DNA of 38,191 nt from an uncultured SAR86 cluster bacterium (GCA_902527995.1 CABZRA010000007.1:1-38191), one strand, 5' to 3'. Positions 8,050-16,831 are shown, numbered from the stretch's first letter. Numbers and translations: made by a program. Notes: a model not told the origin generated them from the sequence alone.

Positions 8050-8556
8050 ATGATATTAAAAAATATTAACCAAATTTGCCAATCTATACTAATATTTTTT
8101 CCAACCTTGCTAGGAAAAGTCAGTACTTGGTTTCTAGTACTAATGATCTTTTTAACTGCTTACGTAGTTATTGCAAGATATGTTTTCGGAGTAGGCATCT
8201 TAAGCCTGCAAGAACTGATTATTTATTCTCACGGAATTACCTTTCTTATATGTGCTGCATACGCTATGAAAGAGGATCAACATGTAAGAGTAGATATTTT
8301 GTACAGAAGATTCTCTGAAAGAAGAAAAAAATTAATTAATCTTATTGGAAACGTAATTTTTCTTCAGCCAATGTTATGGGTTATTTTATTTGTTTCTTTT
8401 GAATACGTTTCTTTCTCATGGGAAATAAAAGAGATCTCTGCAGAGCCTGGAGGGCTCCCATTTGTTTATCTTTATAAAACAGTTATTGTTATTTCTACTA
8501 TTCTTTTATTATTACAAAGTTTTGCAAACATACTTTCCTTCTTTATAAATGATTGA
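8050..8556 (+). CDS. TRAP transporter small permease (DctQ/TakQ type)
   Basis: Small membrane subunit of a tripartite ATP-independent periplasmic transporter. It has 168 residues with four predicted membrane helices (about 20-45, 55-75, 95-118, 140-163). Family marks are LQELIIYSHGITFLICAAYA, the cytoplasmic EDQHVRVDILYRR, and SWEIKEISAEPGGLPFVYLYK. This wording is typical of the subgroup that works with TakP-like 2-oxo-acid binding proteins. Its last eight bases overlap the start of the large permease (ATGATTGA). The binding protein is not adjacent; a TakP-like one lies at 13575-14675 on the other strand. Confidence 0.92.
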   Translation: MILKNINQICQSILIFFPTLLGKVSTWFLVLMIFLTAYVVIARYVFGVGILSLQELIIYSHGITFLICAAYAMKEDQHVRVDILYRRFSERRKKLINLIGNVIFLQPMLWVILFVSFEYVSFSWEIKEISAEPGGLPFVYLYKTVIVISTILLLLQSFANILSFFIND

Positions 8557-9907
8557 ATTTTTACCTCTGCTGTTATTTTTTGTAATTTGTCTCAGTCTTC
8601 TCATGGGCTTTCCAGTTGCATTTACTCTTGGGGGAGTTTCAATTCTTTTTGCTCTTTTTATTAGTATTTTTGGACTATTTGACCTTACCCTTCTAGAGAC
8701 AATCCCTAACAGACTTTACGGAATAATGACGAACGCAACATTAGTAGCTGTTCCCCTATTCATTTTCATGGGGGTAATTTTAGAAAAATCCAAAGTCGCA
8801 GAACTATTGTTAAATTCAATGTCAAAACTATTCAGTAAATACAAAAGTGGATTAGGCATATCGATTCTGTTTGTTGGGGCGCTTCTTGCGGCTAGCACTG
8901 GAATAGTTGGGGCTACTGTTATTGCCATGGGATTAATATCTTTGCCTGCAATGTTGCAAAGAGGCTACTCAGAAAAAATATCAACCGGATTAATTGCTGC
9001 AACTGGCACTCTTGGTCAAATTATCCCTCCTTCAATTGCTTTAGTTATACTGGGAGACGTATTAGCTACAGCATACCAACAATCTCAACTTAAAATTGGT
9101 AATTATGTTGCCAAGTCTCTTTCTGTCGGCGATTTATTTATGGCTGCGATTGTGCCTGGGTTAATTTTGGTGATTATTTATGGTTTATATTTTATTTTTA
9201 ATTTAAGGAAGGAAGATATTATTTCAACTAATGATTCGAGAGAAGAAAGCTTTATTAAACTCATTTCAACACTAGCACCTCCTTTCTTTCTTATTTTTGC
9301 CGTTTTAGGATCAATAATTTTCGGAGTTGCCTCGCCTACGGAAGCTGCAGGGATTGGAGCTCTTGGAGCTATATTTATTGCTTTACTCCATAAAAAGTTA
9401 AACCTAAAAATCCTTTCTGAAACCACAAAACAGAGTGCTTTTATCTCATCAATGGTTTTTTTAATTCTAATAGGTGCATCTATTTTTTCTCTAGTTTTTA
9501 GAGGTTTAGGAGGAGAAGAACTCATTACCGATATTTTTAACAAAATTCCTGGTGGATTATTTGGTTCTATGGTCTTAGTTATGCTGTTAGTTTTTATTCT
9601 AGGATTTATTTTAGATTTCATTGAAATAACTTTTATAGTTGTGCCAATAGTTGGGCCGATTTTGATGGCAATGGGTGCTGACCCATTGTGGTTAGGTGTT
9701 ATGTTGGCCATAAATTTACAAACGTCTTTTTTAACGCCGCCATTTGGATTCGCACTTTTCTATCTCAGAAGTGTCACTCCAGAACAAATTAAAACTGAAA
9801 CGATGTATCAAGGAGTTCTTCCATTTATCGTTATTCAAATTTTTGTTTTATGCTTAGTTGCATATTTTCCTTTCTTAGCTACTTACTTGCCAAAAATTAT
9901 TTTTTAG
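8549..9907 (+). CDS. TRAP transporter large permease (DctM/TakM type)
   Basis: Large membrane subunit that carries out sodium-coupled solute import with the small permease. It has 452 residues and a dozen or so hydrophobic segments. Typical DctM motifs are LLMGFPVAFTLGG at the start, VPLFIFMGVILEKS, AASTGIVGATVIAMGLISLPAML, GTLGQIIPPSIALVILGDVLA, SPTEAAGIGALGA, and FLTPPFGFALFYLR near the end. The long loop around residues 160-200 (ATAYQQSQLKIGNY...SVGDLF) marks the TakM-like / mannitol-chloroaromatic-annotated subgroup. Start ATG 8549 overlaps the small permease by eight bases. The partner binding protein is probably the TakP-like lipoprotein at 13575-14675. Confidence 0.94.
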   Translation: MIEFLPLLLFFVICLSLLMGFPVAFTLGGVSILFALFISIFGLFDLTLLETIPNRLYGIMTNATLVAVPLFIFMGVILEKSKVAELLLNSMSKLFSKYKSGLGISILFVGALLAASTGIVGATVIAMGLISLPAMLQRGYSEKISTGLIAATGTLGQIIPPSIALVILGDVLATAYQQSQLKIGNYVAKSLSVGDLFMAAIVPGLILVIIYGLYFIFNLRKEDIISTNDSREESFIKLISTLAPPFFLIFAVLGSIIFGVASPTEAAGIGALGAIFIALLHKKLNLKILSETTKQSAFISSMVFLILIGASIFSLVFRGLGGEELITDIFNKIPGGLFGSMVLVMLLVFILGFILDFIEITFIVVPIVGPILMAMGADPLWLGVMLAINLQTSFLTPPFGFALFYLRSVTPEQIKTETMYQGVLPFIVIQIFVLCLVAYFPFLATYLPKIIF

Positions 9908-9910
9908 CTG

Positions 9911-9940
9911 TTCTTAATAAAATGCATTTTCTGATATATT
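9911..9940 (+). promoter_or_regulatory. Candidate promoter for the dipeptidase unit
   Basis: In the 56-base gap after the large permease, TTCTTA (9911-9916) and TATATT (9935-9940) are 18 bases apart. TG lies one base before the -10, which gives an extended -10 element. The predicted leader is about 17 bases. A 12-base perfect palindrome, AAAATGCATTTT (9919-9930), lies within the spacer and could be an operator or chance in AT-rich DNA. Confidence 0.4.
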
Positions 9941-9963
9941 TAAAAAAATTTAAAAGATAAAAC

Positions 9964-11055
9964 ATGTTTAAAAATTACCTAATTTTATTTTTCCTAGTAT
10001 TAACTTCTTGTTCAGAAGACTTAAGTCAAAAAGCGAAAGATTTTAGTAAAGAAAAAATAATTATCGACTCTCATATCGATACCCCCTTTCAAATTTGGCG
10101 TCAAAAGAATAATACTGGCTCTAGTGATGACATCACAAAAAACACTTCTTATCACTTTGACTACCCGAGAGCAATTGAAGGTGGCTTGAATCTTCCTTTC
10201 TTTGCAATTTTTATTCCTGCCAGAACTGAAACGGAAGGTACTTCATTCAATTTAGCAGTCGAGTTAATTGGAATGATGAATGAGATCATTAAAGATAATC
10301 CTGAAAAATTTACTTTTATTAATGACCCTTCCGATATAAAAGTTTTAGAGGAGAATAAAAACTTGGTAGGAATAGCCTATGGAATTGAAAATGGAGCACC
10401 AATTGAAGGCAAGCTTGAAAATATAAAATATTTCGCTGATTTAGGAGTGAATTATATTACTTTAGCTCACGCTAAGAGCAATCACATATCCGACAGTTCT
10501 TATGACGAAAATAAAAGATGGAAGGACGGGCTAAGCCCTTTTGGGTTCGAAGTGGTGAAAGAAATGAACAAACAGGGAGTAATGATAGATATCAGTCATG
10601 TGTCAGATAAAGCTTTTATGAAAGTGTTAGAGATTAGCGAAGCGCCTGTCTTGGCTACTCATAGTTCTTTAAGACACTTCACTCCTGGATGGGAGAGAAA
10701 TGTCTCCGATGAAATGTTGATAGCTTTGGCAAAGAATAATGGCGTCATTCAAATTTGTTTTGGATCTGACTTTGTTGCTGATAGAAAATCAAATCCAGAT
10801 ATGAAAGTTACAGTAAAGAATGTGGTTGACAATATAGACCATGTAAAAAATCTAGTTGGTATTGATCATGTTGGCTTAGGTTCGGACTTCGATGGAGAAG
10901 TGCCTTTACCTGAAGACATAGATGATGTCTCAAAATTTCCTAACTTAATCGAAGAACTTCTTTTAAGAGGTTACACAGAAGATGAGATAGATAAAATTCT
11001 TAATGGAAATATTTTAAGAGTCTGGAAAGCAGTAAGAGCATTCGCAAAAAAATAA
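9964..11055 (+). CDS. Membrane dipeptidase-like lipoprotein (peptidase family M19)
   Basis: Zinc dipeptidase of the renal dipeptidase family, 363 residues. The N-terminus is a lipoprotein signal ending in the lipobox LTSC with Cys16, so the enzyme should be anchored on the periplasmic side. Metal ligands of the family are all visible: His37 and Asp39 (DSHIDT), Glu132 (YGIENGAP), His202 (DISHVSD) and His223 (ATHSS). GLGSDFDG near residue 305 completes the TIM-barrel site. It probably cleaves dipeptides or related amides in the periplasm. The acyl-CoA dehydrogenase gene follows after eight bases, so they may share a message, though the functional link is not obvious. Confidence 0.93.
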   Translation: MFKNYLILFFLVLTSCSEDLSQKAKDFSKEKIIIDSHIDTPFQIWRQKNNTGSSDDITKNTSYHFDYPRAIEGGLNLPFFAIFIPARTETEGTSFNLAVELIGMMNEIIKDNPEKFTFINDPSDIKVLEENKNLVGIAYGIENGAPIEGKLENIKYFADLGVNYITLAHAKSNHISDSSYDENKRWKDGLSPFGFEVVKEMNKQGVMIDISHVSDKAFMKVLEISEAPVLATHSSLRHFTPGWERNVSDEMLIALAKNNGVIQICFGSDFVADRKSNPDMKVTVKNVVDNIDHVKNLVGIDHVGLGSDFDGEVPLPEDIDDVSKFPNLIEELLLRGYTEDEIDKILNGNILRVWKAVRAFAKK

Positions 11056-11063
11056 AACGCCGT

Positions 11064-12275
11064 ATGAAGAAAGAATGGACGAAAATTAGAGCTAAAGTTA
11101 AAAGCTTTATCGAAGAGGAAATATATCCTGTAGAAAAAAAATTAGCTGAAAATTCAGATGAATCTAAAGAAGTAATGAAAAGAATTACTCAGATGGCAAA
11201 AGATGAAAATATATGGGCTTTAGGACATCCTAAAGATATAGGTGGAGGCGGTATGCCTTTTATGGACTATGTTTATATTAATGAAGTTATTGGAAGATCG
11301 CCCTATGCAAATGTTGGTTTAGGTACGGTATCTCTTCAAGACTCAATAATGTTGCGAGAATTTGCCTCAGATCACTGGAGAGAAAAGTATCTACAACCTC
11401 TAGTTAAAGGAGAAATATTTCCAAGTTTTGGAATGACTGAACCAGAAGTTGCTAGTTCTGATCCTACTCAACTTCAAACTACTGCTATTTTGGATAAAGG
11501 GATGTGGAAGATCAATGGAAGGAAATGGTTCACAACAGGAGCTTCTCGTGCTGCTTATACTACAGTTATGTGTAAGACAGAATTAGACGCTTCAAATCAT
11601 GGAGCCTTTAGCATGATAATTGTTCCTACTGATAATCCAGGATATAAAATTATTAGAGAAACTCCTGTACTTGGCATAAACGGTGGTCATTACGAAGTTG
11701 AATATGACAATGTCGAGGTGCCTGAAGAAAACTTGTTGGGTCCTAGAGGCCAAGGATTTCTTATAGCTCAAAAAAGGTTGGGGCCTGGGAGGATTTTCCA
11801 TTGTATGAGATGGCTAGGCCAAGCTCAAAGGGCTTTTGATTTAATGTGTTCAAGAATGCATGAAAGAGAGACCTTTGGAACGTCTCTGACTCAAAAACAA
11901 CTTCTGCAGAAATTTGTTTTTGATAGTGCTTGTGAAATTCAATCATCAAGGCAATTAACTCTTGATGCCGCTAAAAGGATTGATCAAGGGGATGATGCGA
12001 GAATTGAAATTGGACTAATTAAAGTAATTGGCGCGCAGATGCTTCATAACGTAATTGATAGAGCAATTCAGGTTCATGGAGCAAAAGGGCTTACCGATGA
12101 CACTCCTCTCAGCCTAATGTACAGGCATGCTAGAGAGGCTAGAATTTACGATGGTCCTGATGAGGTTCACATTCAATCTGTTGCAAAAAGAATTCTCAAA
12201 AATTACGAAAATAATGGTGCTGGTTGGGATTTCGGAGAGCGCGACGCTTCCTTACAAAACCAACTAAATGGATAA
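11064..12275 (+). CDS. Acyl-CoA dehydrogenase, ACAD10/11 (LvaC-like) type
   Basis: FAD-dependent acyl-CoA dehydrogenase fold, 403 residues. It shows FGMTEPEVASSDPTQLQTTA (122-141) for FAD binding, GRKWFTTGASRA (152-163), and the C-terminal VHGAKGLTDDTPLSLMYR followed by RIYDGPDEVH (360-369). In this subgroup the usual catalytic Glu position is Asp (Asp363) inside the DGPDEVH motif. That motif is typical of relatives of mammalian ACAD10/ACAD11 and Pseudomonas LvaC. The kinase-like gene downstream overlaps its end by eight bases (ATGGATAA), the same pairing that is fused in ACAD10/11. Probable role: with the kinase, conversion of 4-phospho-acyl-CoA to 3-hydroxyacyl-CoA. The role is inferred from the family and context. 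Confidence 0.92.
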   Translation: MKKEWTKIRAKVKSFIEEEIYPVEKKLAENSDESKEVMKRITQMAKDENIWALGHPKDIGGGGMPFMDYVYINEVIGRSPYANVGLGTVSLQDSIMLREFASDHWREKYLQPLVKGEIFPSFGMTEPEVASSDPTQLQTTAILDKGMWKINGRKWFTTGASRAAYTTVMCKTELDASNHGAFSMIIVPTDNPGYKIIRETPVLGINGGHYEVEYDNVEVPEENLLGPRGQGFLIAQKRLGPGRIFHCMRWLGQAQRAFDLMCSRMHERETFGTSLTQKQLLQKFVFDSACEIQSSRQLTLDAAKRIDQGDDARIEIGLIKVIGAQMLHNVIDRAIQVHGAKGLTDDTPLSLMYRHAREARIYDGPDEVHIQSVAKRILKNYENNGAGWDFGERDASLQNQLNG

Positions 12276-13227
12276 ACTTAAAAAATTTACTGAGAATCTT
12301 CTAAACTCTGAAATTAAAGATTTTCATCAACTCTCTGGTGGAGCTTCAGCAGAAACATACAAGCTGATCCTGACTAATAAAAAGAAATATATTTTAAGAA
12401 GGACCCCAGATTCTTCCGAATCTAAGTTAGCAATCTCAAAAAAATTAGAAGCTAAAATCCAAAGGATTGTAAAACACAATAACGTTCCCGTTCCAGAAAT
12501 TTTCTATGAATTTGACGAAACAAGTGGATTTGGGAGCGGGTATGTTATGGAGTTTATTAGCGGAGAAACAATTCCAAGAAAAATACTAAGAGACGATATA
12601 TTTAAAAAAATTAGGACATCAATTACTTTTAGAATGGGAGAAATTCTAGCGAAGATCCATCAAAGCGATATCAGCAACCTCGGAGAACTAAAAGAAATGT
12701 CTTTTGACAAGTCTTTAAAAGAACTTTATAAAGTTTATTCATCATTCAAAGAGCCTCAACCAGTTTTTGAATATGCATTCAATTTTTTAGCAAAAAAAAA
12801 TCTAAAAAATCCAAATAACGTTCTGGTTCATGGAGATTATAGGCTAGGCAATTTTATTATTTCTGAAAATGCATTAAATTCAGTGATTGATTGGGAACTT
12901 TCTCATATAGGAAGCCCCTTAGAAGATTTAAGTTGGTTGTGTGTTAAATCATGGAGATTTGGAAAAAATAGAAAAAGAGTAGCTGGTCTTGGAAATCTTG
13001 ATGACCTGATAAAAGGCTACGAATCTAATTCTTCAATAAAAATTGACCTAAACGAATTAGATACTTGGCAAATTTATGGCTCTTTACGATGGGGTGTAAT
13101 TTGTATGATTCAAACCTTTTACCATTTAAATAACGACCTAAATTCACTTGAAAAAGCAGCAATTGGAAGAAGAGTTTCAGAAACGGAATTTGATTTGATG
13201 AACATGATAAAAAATAAAAAGTTTTGA
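12268..13227 (+). CDS. APH-fold kinase, probable 4-hydroxyacyl-CoA kinase (LvaA-like)
   Basis: Aminoglycoside-phosphotransferase-fold protein, 319 residues. It shows the nucleotide loop LSGGASAETY (22-31), LRRTP following the beta strand, the catalytic loop VLVHGDYRLGNFI (Asp190, Asn195), and the metal-binding VIDWELSHIGSPLEDLSWL (Asp208). These match the ACAD10/11 kinase domain and LvaA, which phosphorylates the 4-hydroxyl of 4-hydroxyvaleryl-CoA. Antibiotic modification is unlikely because it sits between an ACAD10/11-type dehydrogenase (8-base overlap) and a LvaB-like protein (TTGA overlap). Substrate chain length cannot be read from the sequence. Confidence 0.88.
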   Translation: MDKLKKFTENLLNSEIKDFHQLSGGASAETYKLILTNKKKYILRRTPDSSESKLAISKKLEAKIQRIVKHNNVPVPEIFYEFDETSGFGSGYVMEFISGETIPRKILRDDIFKKIRTSITFRMGEILAKIHQSDISNLGELKEMSFDKSLKELYKVYSSFKEPQPVFEYAFNFLAKKNLKNPNNVLVHGDYRLGNFIISENALNSVIDWELSHIGSPLEDLSWLCVKSWRFGKNRKRVAGLGNLDDLIKGYESNSSIKIDLNELDTWQIYGSLRWGVICMIQTFYHLNNDLNSLEKAAIGRRVSETEFDLMNMIKNKKF

Positions 13228-13574
13228 AAGTTTTTTTTGATAGACCATCTAAAGAAGAACTGATGGAAGTTCTACATTATTATTTTTTGAATGAGATTGA
13301 TTACAAGAATCTGCAAGAAATAAGTATTTTTGAACTTCGGATTGCATTAAATATTTTTAAAATCATAAAAAGAGAAATTAGAAATGAAAAAGAATTAATT
13401 AAAAAGCTAGAAGATCTCAGTCTAAAACTTTTTGAGCAAAAAATATCTTCAAAAAATGAACTAACAAAAATGATTAAAAATCAAAACTTTGACCCAGCCA
13501 CAATGGAAGATTTTTTACTTCGACTTGCTAAGGAAAAATTACTTATCGATAACCCTTCATACTTAGAAGATTAG
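13224..13574 (+). CDS. DUF6285/LvaB-like small partner of the kinase
   Basis: Protein of 116 residues, mostly helical and charged. It resembles the small family that follows APH-type acyl kinases, of which LvaB of the Pseudomonas levulinate pathway is an example; LvaB is needed with LvaA for 4-hydroxyvaleryl-CoA phosphorylation. Matching features are the opening RPSKEELMEVLHYY, the middle ELRIALNIFKIIKREI, and the end LAKEKLLIDNPSYLED. The start is TTG at 13224, which overlaps the kinase stop as TTGA; starting at the later ATG would remove the conserved opening. The gene ends exactly at the stop of the convergent TRAP binding protein. Family assignment is from memory of motif patterns and should be confirmed by profile search. 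Confidence 0.75.
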   Translation: MKVFFDRPSKEELMEVLHYYFLNEIDYKNLQEISIFELRIALNIFKIIKREIRNEKELIKKLEDLSLKLFEQKISSKNELTKMIKNQNFDPATMEDFLLRLAKEKLLIDNPSYLED

Positions 13575-14675
13575 CTAACGCAATTCGTAAATAGCTTGCT
13601 CAGAAATCTTATGATAGTTTGAAACACCTGCTTTAAAATCTAAGATAGATTTATAAATTTCTTTTGCAAATTCGTCTTCCGAAACAAACTCTTCAAGAAC
13701 CTCATTAGAAATTTTTTCTAGTTCAAAAAGAACTTCGTCAGGAAATTTTTTTAGAATCACATTGTGATCTTCTATCAATGATACCAACGCTTGATTATTT
13801 CTAGCTGTGTATTCATCCATCATATTTTGATTTACGGCTCTCGCGGCTGTTCTTGCTATCGCCTTCAAATCATCTGGAAGTTCATCAAAAGCTTCTTTAT
13901 TAAATATAAATTCTGTCATAGCACCAGGTTCTTGCCACCCAGGATAATAGTAATATTTAGCTACTTGATGAAATCCAAAAGTTAAGTCGTTATAAGGTCC
14001 TATCCATTCTGCTGCATCTATTACTCCTGTTTGAAGATTTGTAAAAATTTCGCTTCCAGGCATCAACACTGCCTCACCGCCTGCTCTAGTGAAAACCTCT
14101 CCAGCTAAACCAGGCATTCTAATTCTTATTCCTTTCAAATCCTCAGTAGTATTTATTTCTTTGTTAAACCATCCTCCCATTTGAACTCCAGTGTTTCCTC
14201 CAGCCATTGGTATTAAATTGAAAGGTTCATAAGCTTTCTCCCATAGTTCTAATCCCCCACCAAAGTGAAGCCACGCATTTCGTTCTTGAGCATTTAAGCC
14301 AAAAGGGAGGGTTGTAAAAAATTGTGCTGCAGGTAGTTTACCTATCCAATAATATGATGCACCATGACCCATCTCAACTGTTCCTCTTGATACAGTATCG
14401 AAAACTTCTAATGCAGGAATGAGCTCGCCATTTCCATATACCTTTATTTTCAGTCTACCATCACTCATCTCATCTACGAGTTGAGCAAAGTTTTCAGGAC
14501 CAAGTCCGACTCCGGGGTAATTTTTCGGCCAAGTTGTTACCAATTTCCAGGAAAAATTCTTTTTTTCTACCGCCTCTCCATTCTGATTTGAGCTTTCAGT
14601 ACAAGAAATAAGAAAAAAACATAAAAATATATAAGTTAAATTTTTTCTAGATTTGCAAAACTTAAAACTAACCAT
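13575..14675 (-). CDS. TRAP transporter substrate-binding lipoprotein (TakP-like, 2-oxo acids)
   Basis: Periplasmic solute receptor, 366 residues. The N-terminus KSRKNLTYIFLCFFLISC carries a lipobox with Cys25, so it is probably lipid-anchored rather than free. The body follows the TakP subgroup: WKLVTTWPKNYPG, ELIPALEVFDTVSRGTVEMGHG, YYWIGK, GNTGVQMGGWFNKEI, IRIRMPGLAGEVF, AAEWIGPYND, YYYYPGWQEPG. Gln165, Arg186, Glu223 and Trp224 sit where TakP binds the sodium ion and substrate carboxylate (from recollection of that structure). The start ATG (14675) lies 40 bases inside the end of uvrD, and no better start preserves the signal. The partner membrane subunits are at 8050-9907 on the opposite strand. 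Confidence 0.92.
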   Translation of the reverse strand: MVSFKFCKSRKNLTYIFLCFFLISCTESSNQNGEAVEKKNFSWKLVTTWPKNYPGVGLGPENFAQLVDEMSDGRLKIKVYGNGELIPALEVFDTVSRGTVEMGHGASYYWIGKLPAAQFFTTLPFGLNAQERNAWLHFGGGLELWEKAYEPFNLIPMAGGNTGVQMGGWFNKEINTTEDLKGIRIRMPGLAGEVFTRAGGEAVLMPGSEIFTNLQTGVIDAAEWIGPYNDLTFGFHQVAKYYYYPGWQEPGAMTEFIFNKEAFDELPDDLKAIARTAARAVNQNMMDEYTARNNQALVSLIEDHNVILKKFPDEVLFELEKISNEVLEEFVSEDEFAKEIYKSILDFKAGVSNYHKISEQAIYELR

Positions 14676-16804
14676 TTAGTTCCTCCATTATCAAAGTTTA
14701 CTTCTACTCTAGCATTCGAGCCATCTCCCTCATAATTAAGTATTACTCCTTCTCCAAAACTTTTATGTTCAACCCTATCTCCAAGAGAAAATCCCCCAAC
14801 TTTATGCTCAGTTCCGCCTACAATTCTTGGCTCAAAAACCTTATCTTTAACCTCAGTTTCAGAAGCTACTCTAATTTCATAAATTAGTTCTTCAGGAATC
14901 TCTTTTATAAATCTTGAAACTGGACTGAAGCTATCAATTCCATAAATTGTTCTTGTTTCGGCATGAGTCAAATACAATCTTTCCATTGCTCTTGTCATGC
15001 CGACATAGCATAGCCTTCTTTCTTCAGCTAATTGCTTAGGATCTTCTGCAGACCTTCTATGAGGGAAAAGTCCTTCCTCGCAGCCAGCCATAAAAACTAA
15101 TGGAAACTCTAAACCTTTAGATGAGTGAAAAGTCATCATTTGAATCGCATCTTCATTTTCATTTGCTTGATTCTCACCTGCATCTAAAGAAGCTTGATCC
15201 AAAAATAGTTCCAATAAAGACCTCTCATCATTCGCATCTTCGCCTAAAGAAAAATATTCAGATGTTGCAGAAATCAATTCATCTAGGTTTTCAACTCTTG
15301 ATCTTCCCTTTTCTCCTGGTTCTTTTCCATGATAATCCTTAAGACCGCTTAAGGATATTAAGTCGCCAAAAAATTTATCAAGATTTTCATTAAAATTACA
15401 TTCTTGGAGTTTGCTTATAATTTTGAAAAAAGAAGAAATATTTTTTGCTACTTTTGTATCTTTCTCTCTAAATAAAATCTCTGCAGACTTCCACAAAGAC
15501 ATATTTTCATTTTTTGAATGCTCCCTTATTTGATCCATAGTTTTAATTCCAATCCCTCTTGGAGGAATATTAATTATTCTTTCAAACTGAGAATCATTGT
15601 CAGTATTAATTGCTAATTTTGCATAGGCTAAAGCGTTTTTAATTTCCATTCGCTCATAAAACCTGACTCCGCCGTATATTCGATAAGGAAGCTCTGAATT
15701 TAAAATCGCATCCTCTAAAACTCTAGATTGTGCATTAGACCGATAAATTATTGCAGATTCCGAAAGCCTACCTCCCTCTTCTAACCATCTTTTTATGATC
15801 CCAACTATAAAATTAGCTTCATCCCTTTCATTGAAAGCTCTATAAACTTTTACTTGCTCTCCTTCATCTTTTTGAGACCATAATTCTTTGCCTAATCGAT
15901 CTGGGTTATTTCTTATGACAGAATTAGCGCAAGCTAAGATGTTTTTTGAAGATCTATAATTTTGTTCTAGTTTAATAGTTTTTACTTTATTGAAGTCTTT
16001 TGTAAATCTTTTTAAATTAGTACTTTTTGCACCTCGCCAACTATAAATTGACTGATCATCATCTCCAACTACAGTCATTGATCCATTTTTCCCTGCCAGT
16101 TTTTTCAAAAGAAGATATTGAATCTCGTTCGTATCTTGAAATTCGTCTACTAAAATATGCTGAAATCTATCTTGATAGTGTTTAAGTAACTCAGCATTTT
16201 TATCAAGAAGTTCAAAAGATCTAATTAAAATTTCAGCAAAATCTACTAAGCCCTCTCGGTCGCAAGTTCTTTGATATTCATCCATAATATCAACCATTTT
16301 TTCTTCGACAAAAGTCGCATTCATACTTAAGCTCGCTTTTCTTCTACCTTCATCTTTTTGTTTATTAATAAACCATTGAGTATCCCTAGGCTGCCATGTT
16401 TCTAAATCTAAGTTCATTCCTTGTATTACTCTTTTTAAAACTCTTATTTGATCTTCGCTGTCAATTACAGAGAAGTCCTTTATTAAATTTGCATCTTGCC
16501 AGTGGATCTTCAACATCTTGTGGAAGATCCCATGAAATGTTCCACACCACATTTGATTCAAATTTTCTTCAAGAATATTTTCTATTCTTCCTCGCATTTC
16601 TTTGGCTGCTTTGTTGGTAAAAGTTACAGTTAAAAGAGACATTGGATTTATTCCTTTTACTGATGACAGCCATGCAACTTTATGAGTAATAACTTTAGTT
16701 TTACCTGAACCAGCTCCGGCTAAAATTAGAGAATGAGACGACTCATCGGTTACCGCCTCTCTTTGTATTGGATTTAATTCGTCTAAAATGTATGAAACAT
16801 CCAT
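14636..16804 (-). CDS. uvrD: DNA helicase II UvrD
   Basis: Superfamily 1A 3'-5' helicase used in nucleotide excision repair and mismatch repair. It has 722 residues, nearly the length of E. coli UvrD, and can be aligned to it end to end by eye. Visible motifs are the Q motif (LNPIQREAV), Walker A AGAGSGKT (29-36), TFTNKAAKEM, Walker B LVDEFQDTN, GDDDQSIYSWRGA, QNYRSS, MTFHSSKGLEFP, and VGMTRA. The C-terminal Tudor-like extension GDRVEHKSFGEGVILNYEGDG...KWLVLSFANLEKI is complete. Its last 40 bases overlap the signal-peptide region of the downstream TRAP binding protein. It diverges from the PNPOx-like gene with only 27 bases between. Confidence 0.97.
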   Translation of the reverse strand: MDVSYILDELNPIQREAVTDESSHSLILAGAGSGKTKVITHKVAWLSSVKGINPMSLLTVTFTNKAAKEMRGRIENILEENLNQMWCGTFHGIFHKMLKIHWQDANLIKDFSVIDSEDQIRVLKRVIQGMNLDLETWQPRDTQWFINKQKDEGRRKASLSMNATFVEEKMVDIMDEYQRTCDREGLVDFAEILIRSFELLDKNAELLKHYQDRFQHILVDEFQDTNEIQYLLLKKLAGKNGSMTVVGDDDQSIYSWRGAKSTNLKRFTKDFNKVKTIKLEQNYRSSKNILACANSVIRNNPDRLGKELWSQKDEGEQVKVYRAFNERDEANFIVGIIKRWLEEGGRLSESAIIYRSNAQSRVLEDAILNSELPYRIYGGVRFYERMEIKNALAYAKLAINTDNDSQFERIINIPPRGIGIKTMDQIREHSKNENMSLWKSAEILFREKDTKVAKNISSFFKIISKLQECNFNENLDKFFGDLISLSGLKDYHGKEPGEKGRSRVENLDELISATSEYFSLGEDANDERSLLELFLDQASLDAGENQANENEDAIQMMTFHSSKGLEFPLVFMAGCEEGLFPHRRSAEDPKQLAEERRLCYVGMTRAMERLYLTHAETRTIYGIDSFSPVSRFIKEIPEELIYEIRVASETEVKDKVFEPRIVGGTEHKVGGFSLGDRVEHKSFGEGVILNYEGDGSNARVEVNFDNGGTKWLVLSFANLEKI

Positions 16805-16831
16805 AATTAATTGTTTAATAAGAAATAATAT

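Noticed and set aside
9178-9711. Open frame of 177 codons on - opposite the TRAP large permease
   Set aside because: Antisense shadow of a hydrophobic gene; the translation is low in structure (rich in Lys, Ile, Pro) and has no recognisable motif.
12268-13227. Aminoglycoside resistance gene
   Set aside because: The APH fold is present, but the context with an ACAD10/11-type dehydrogenase and a LvaB-like protein points to an acyl-CoA kinase.
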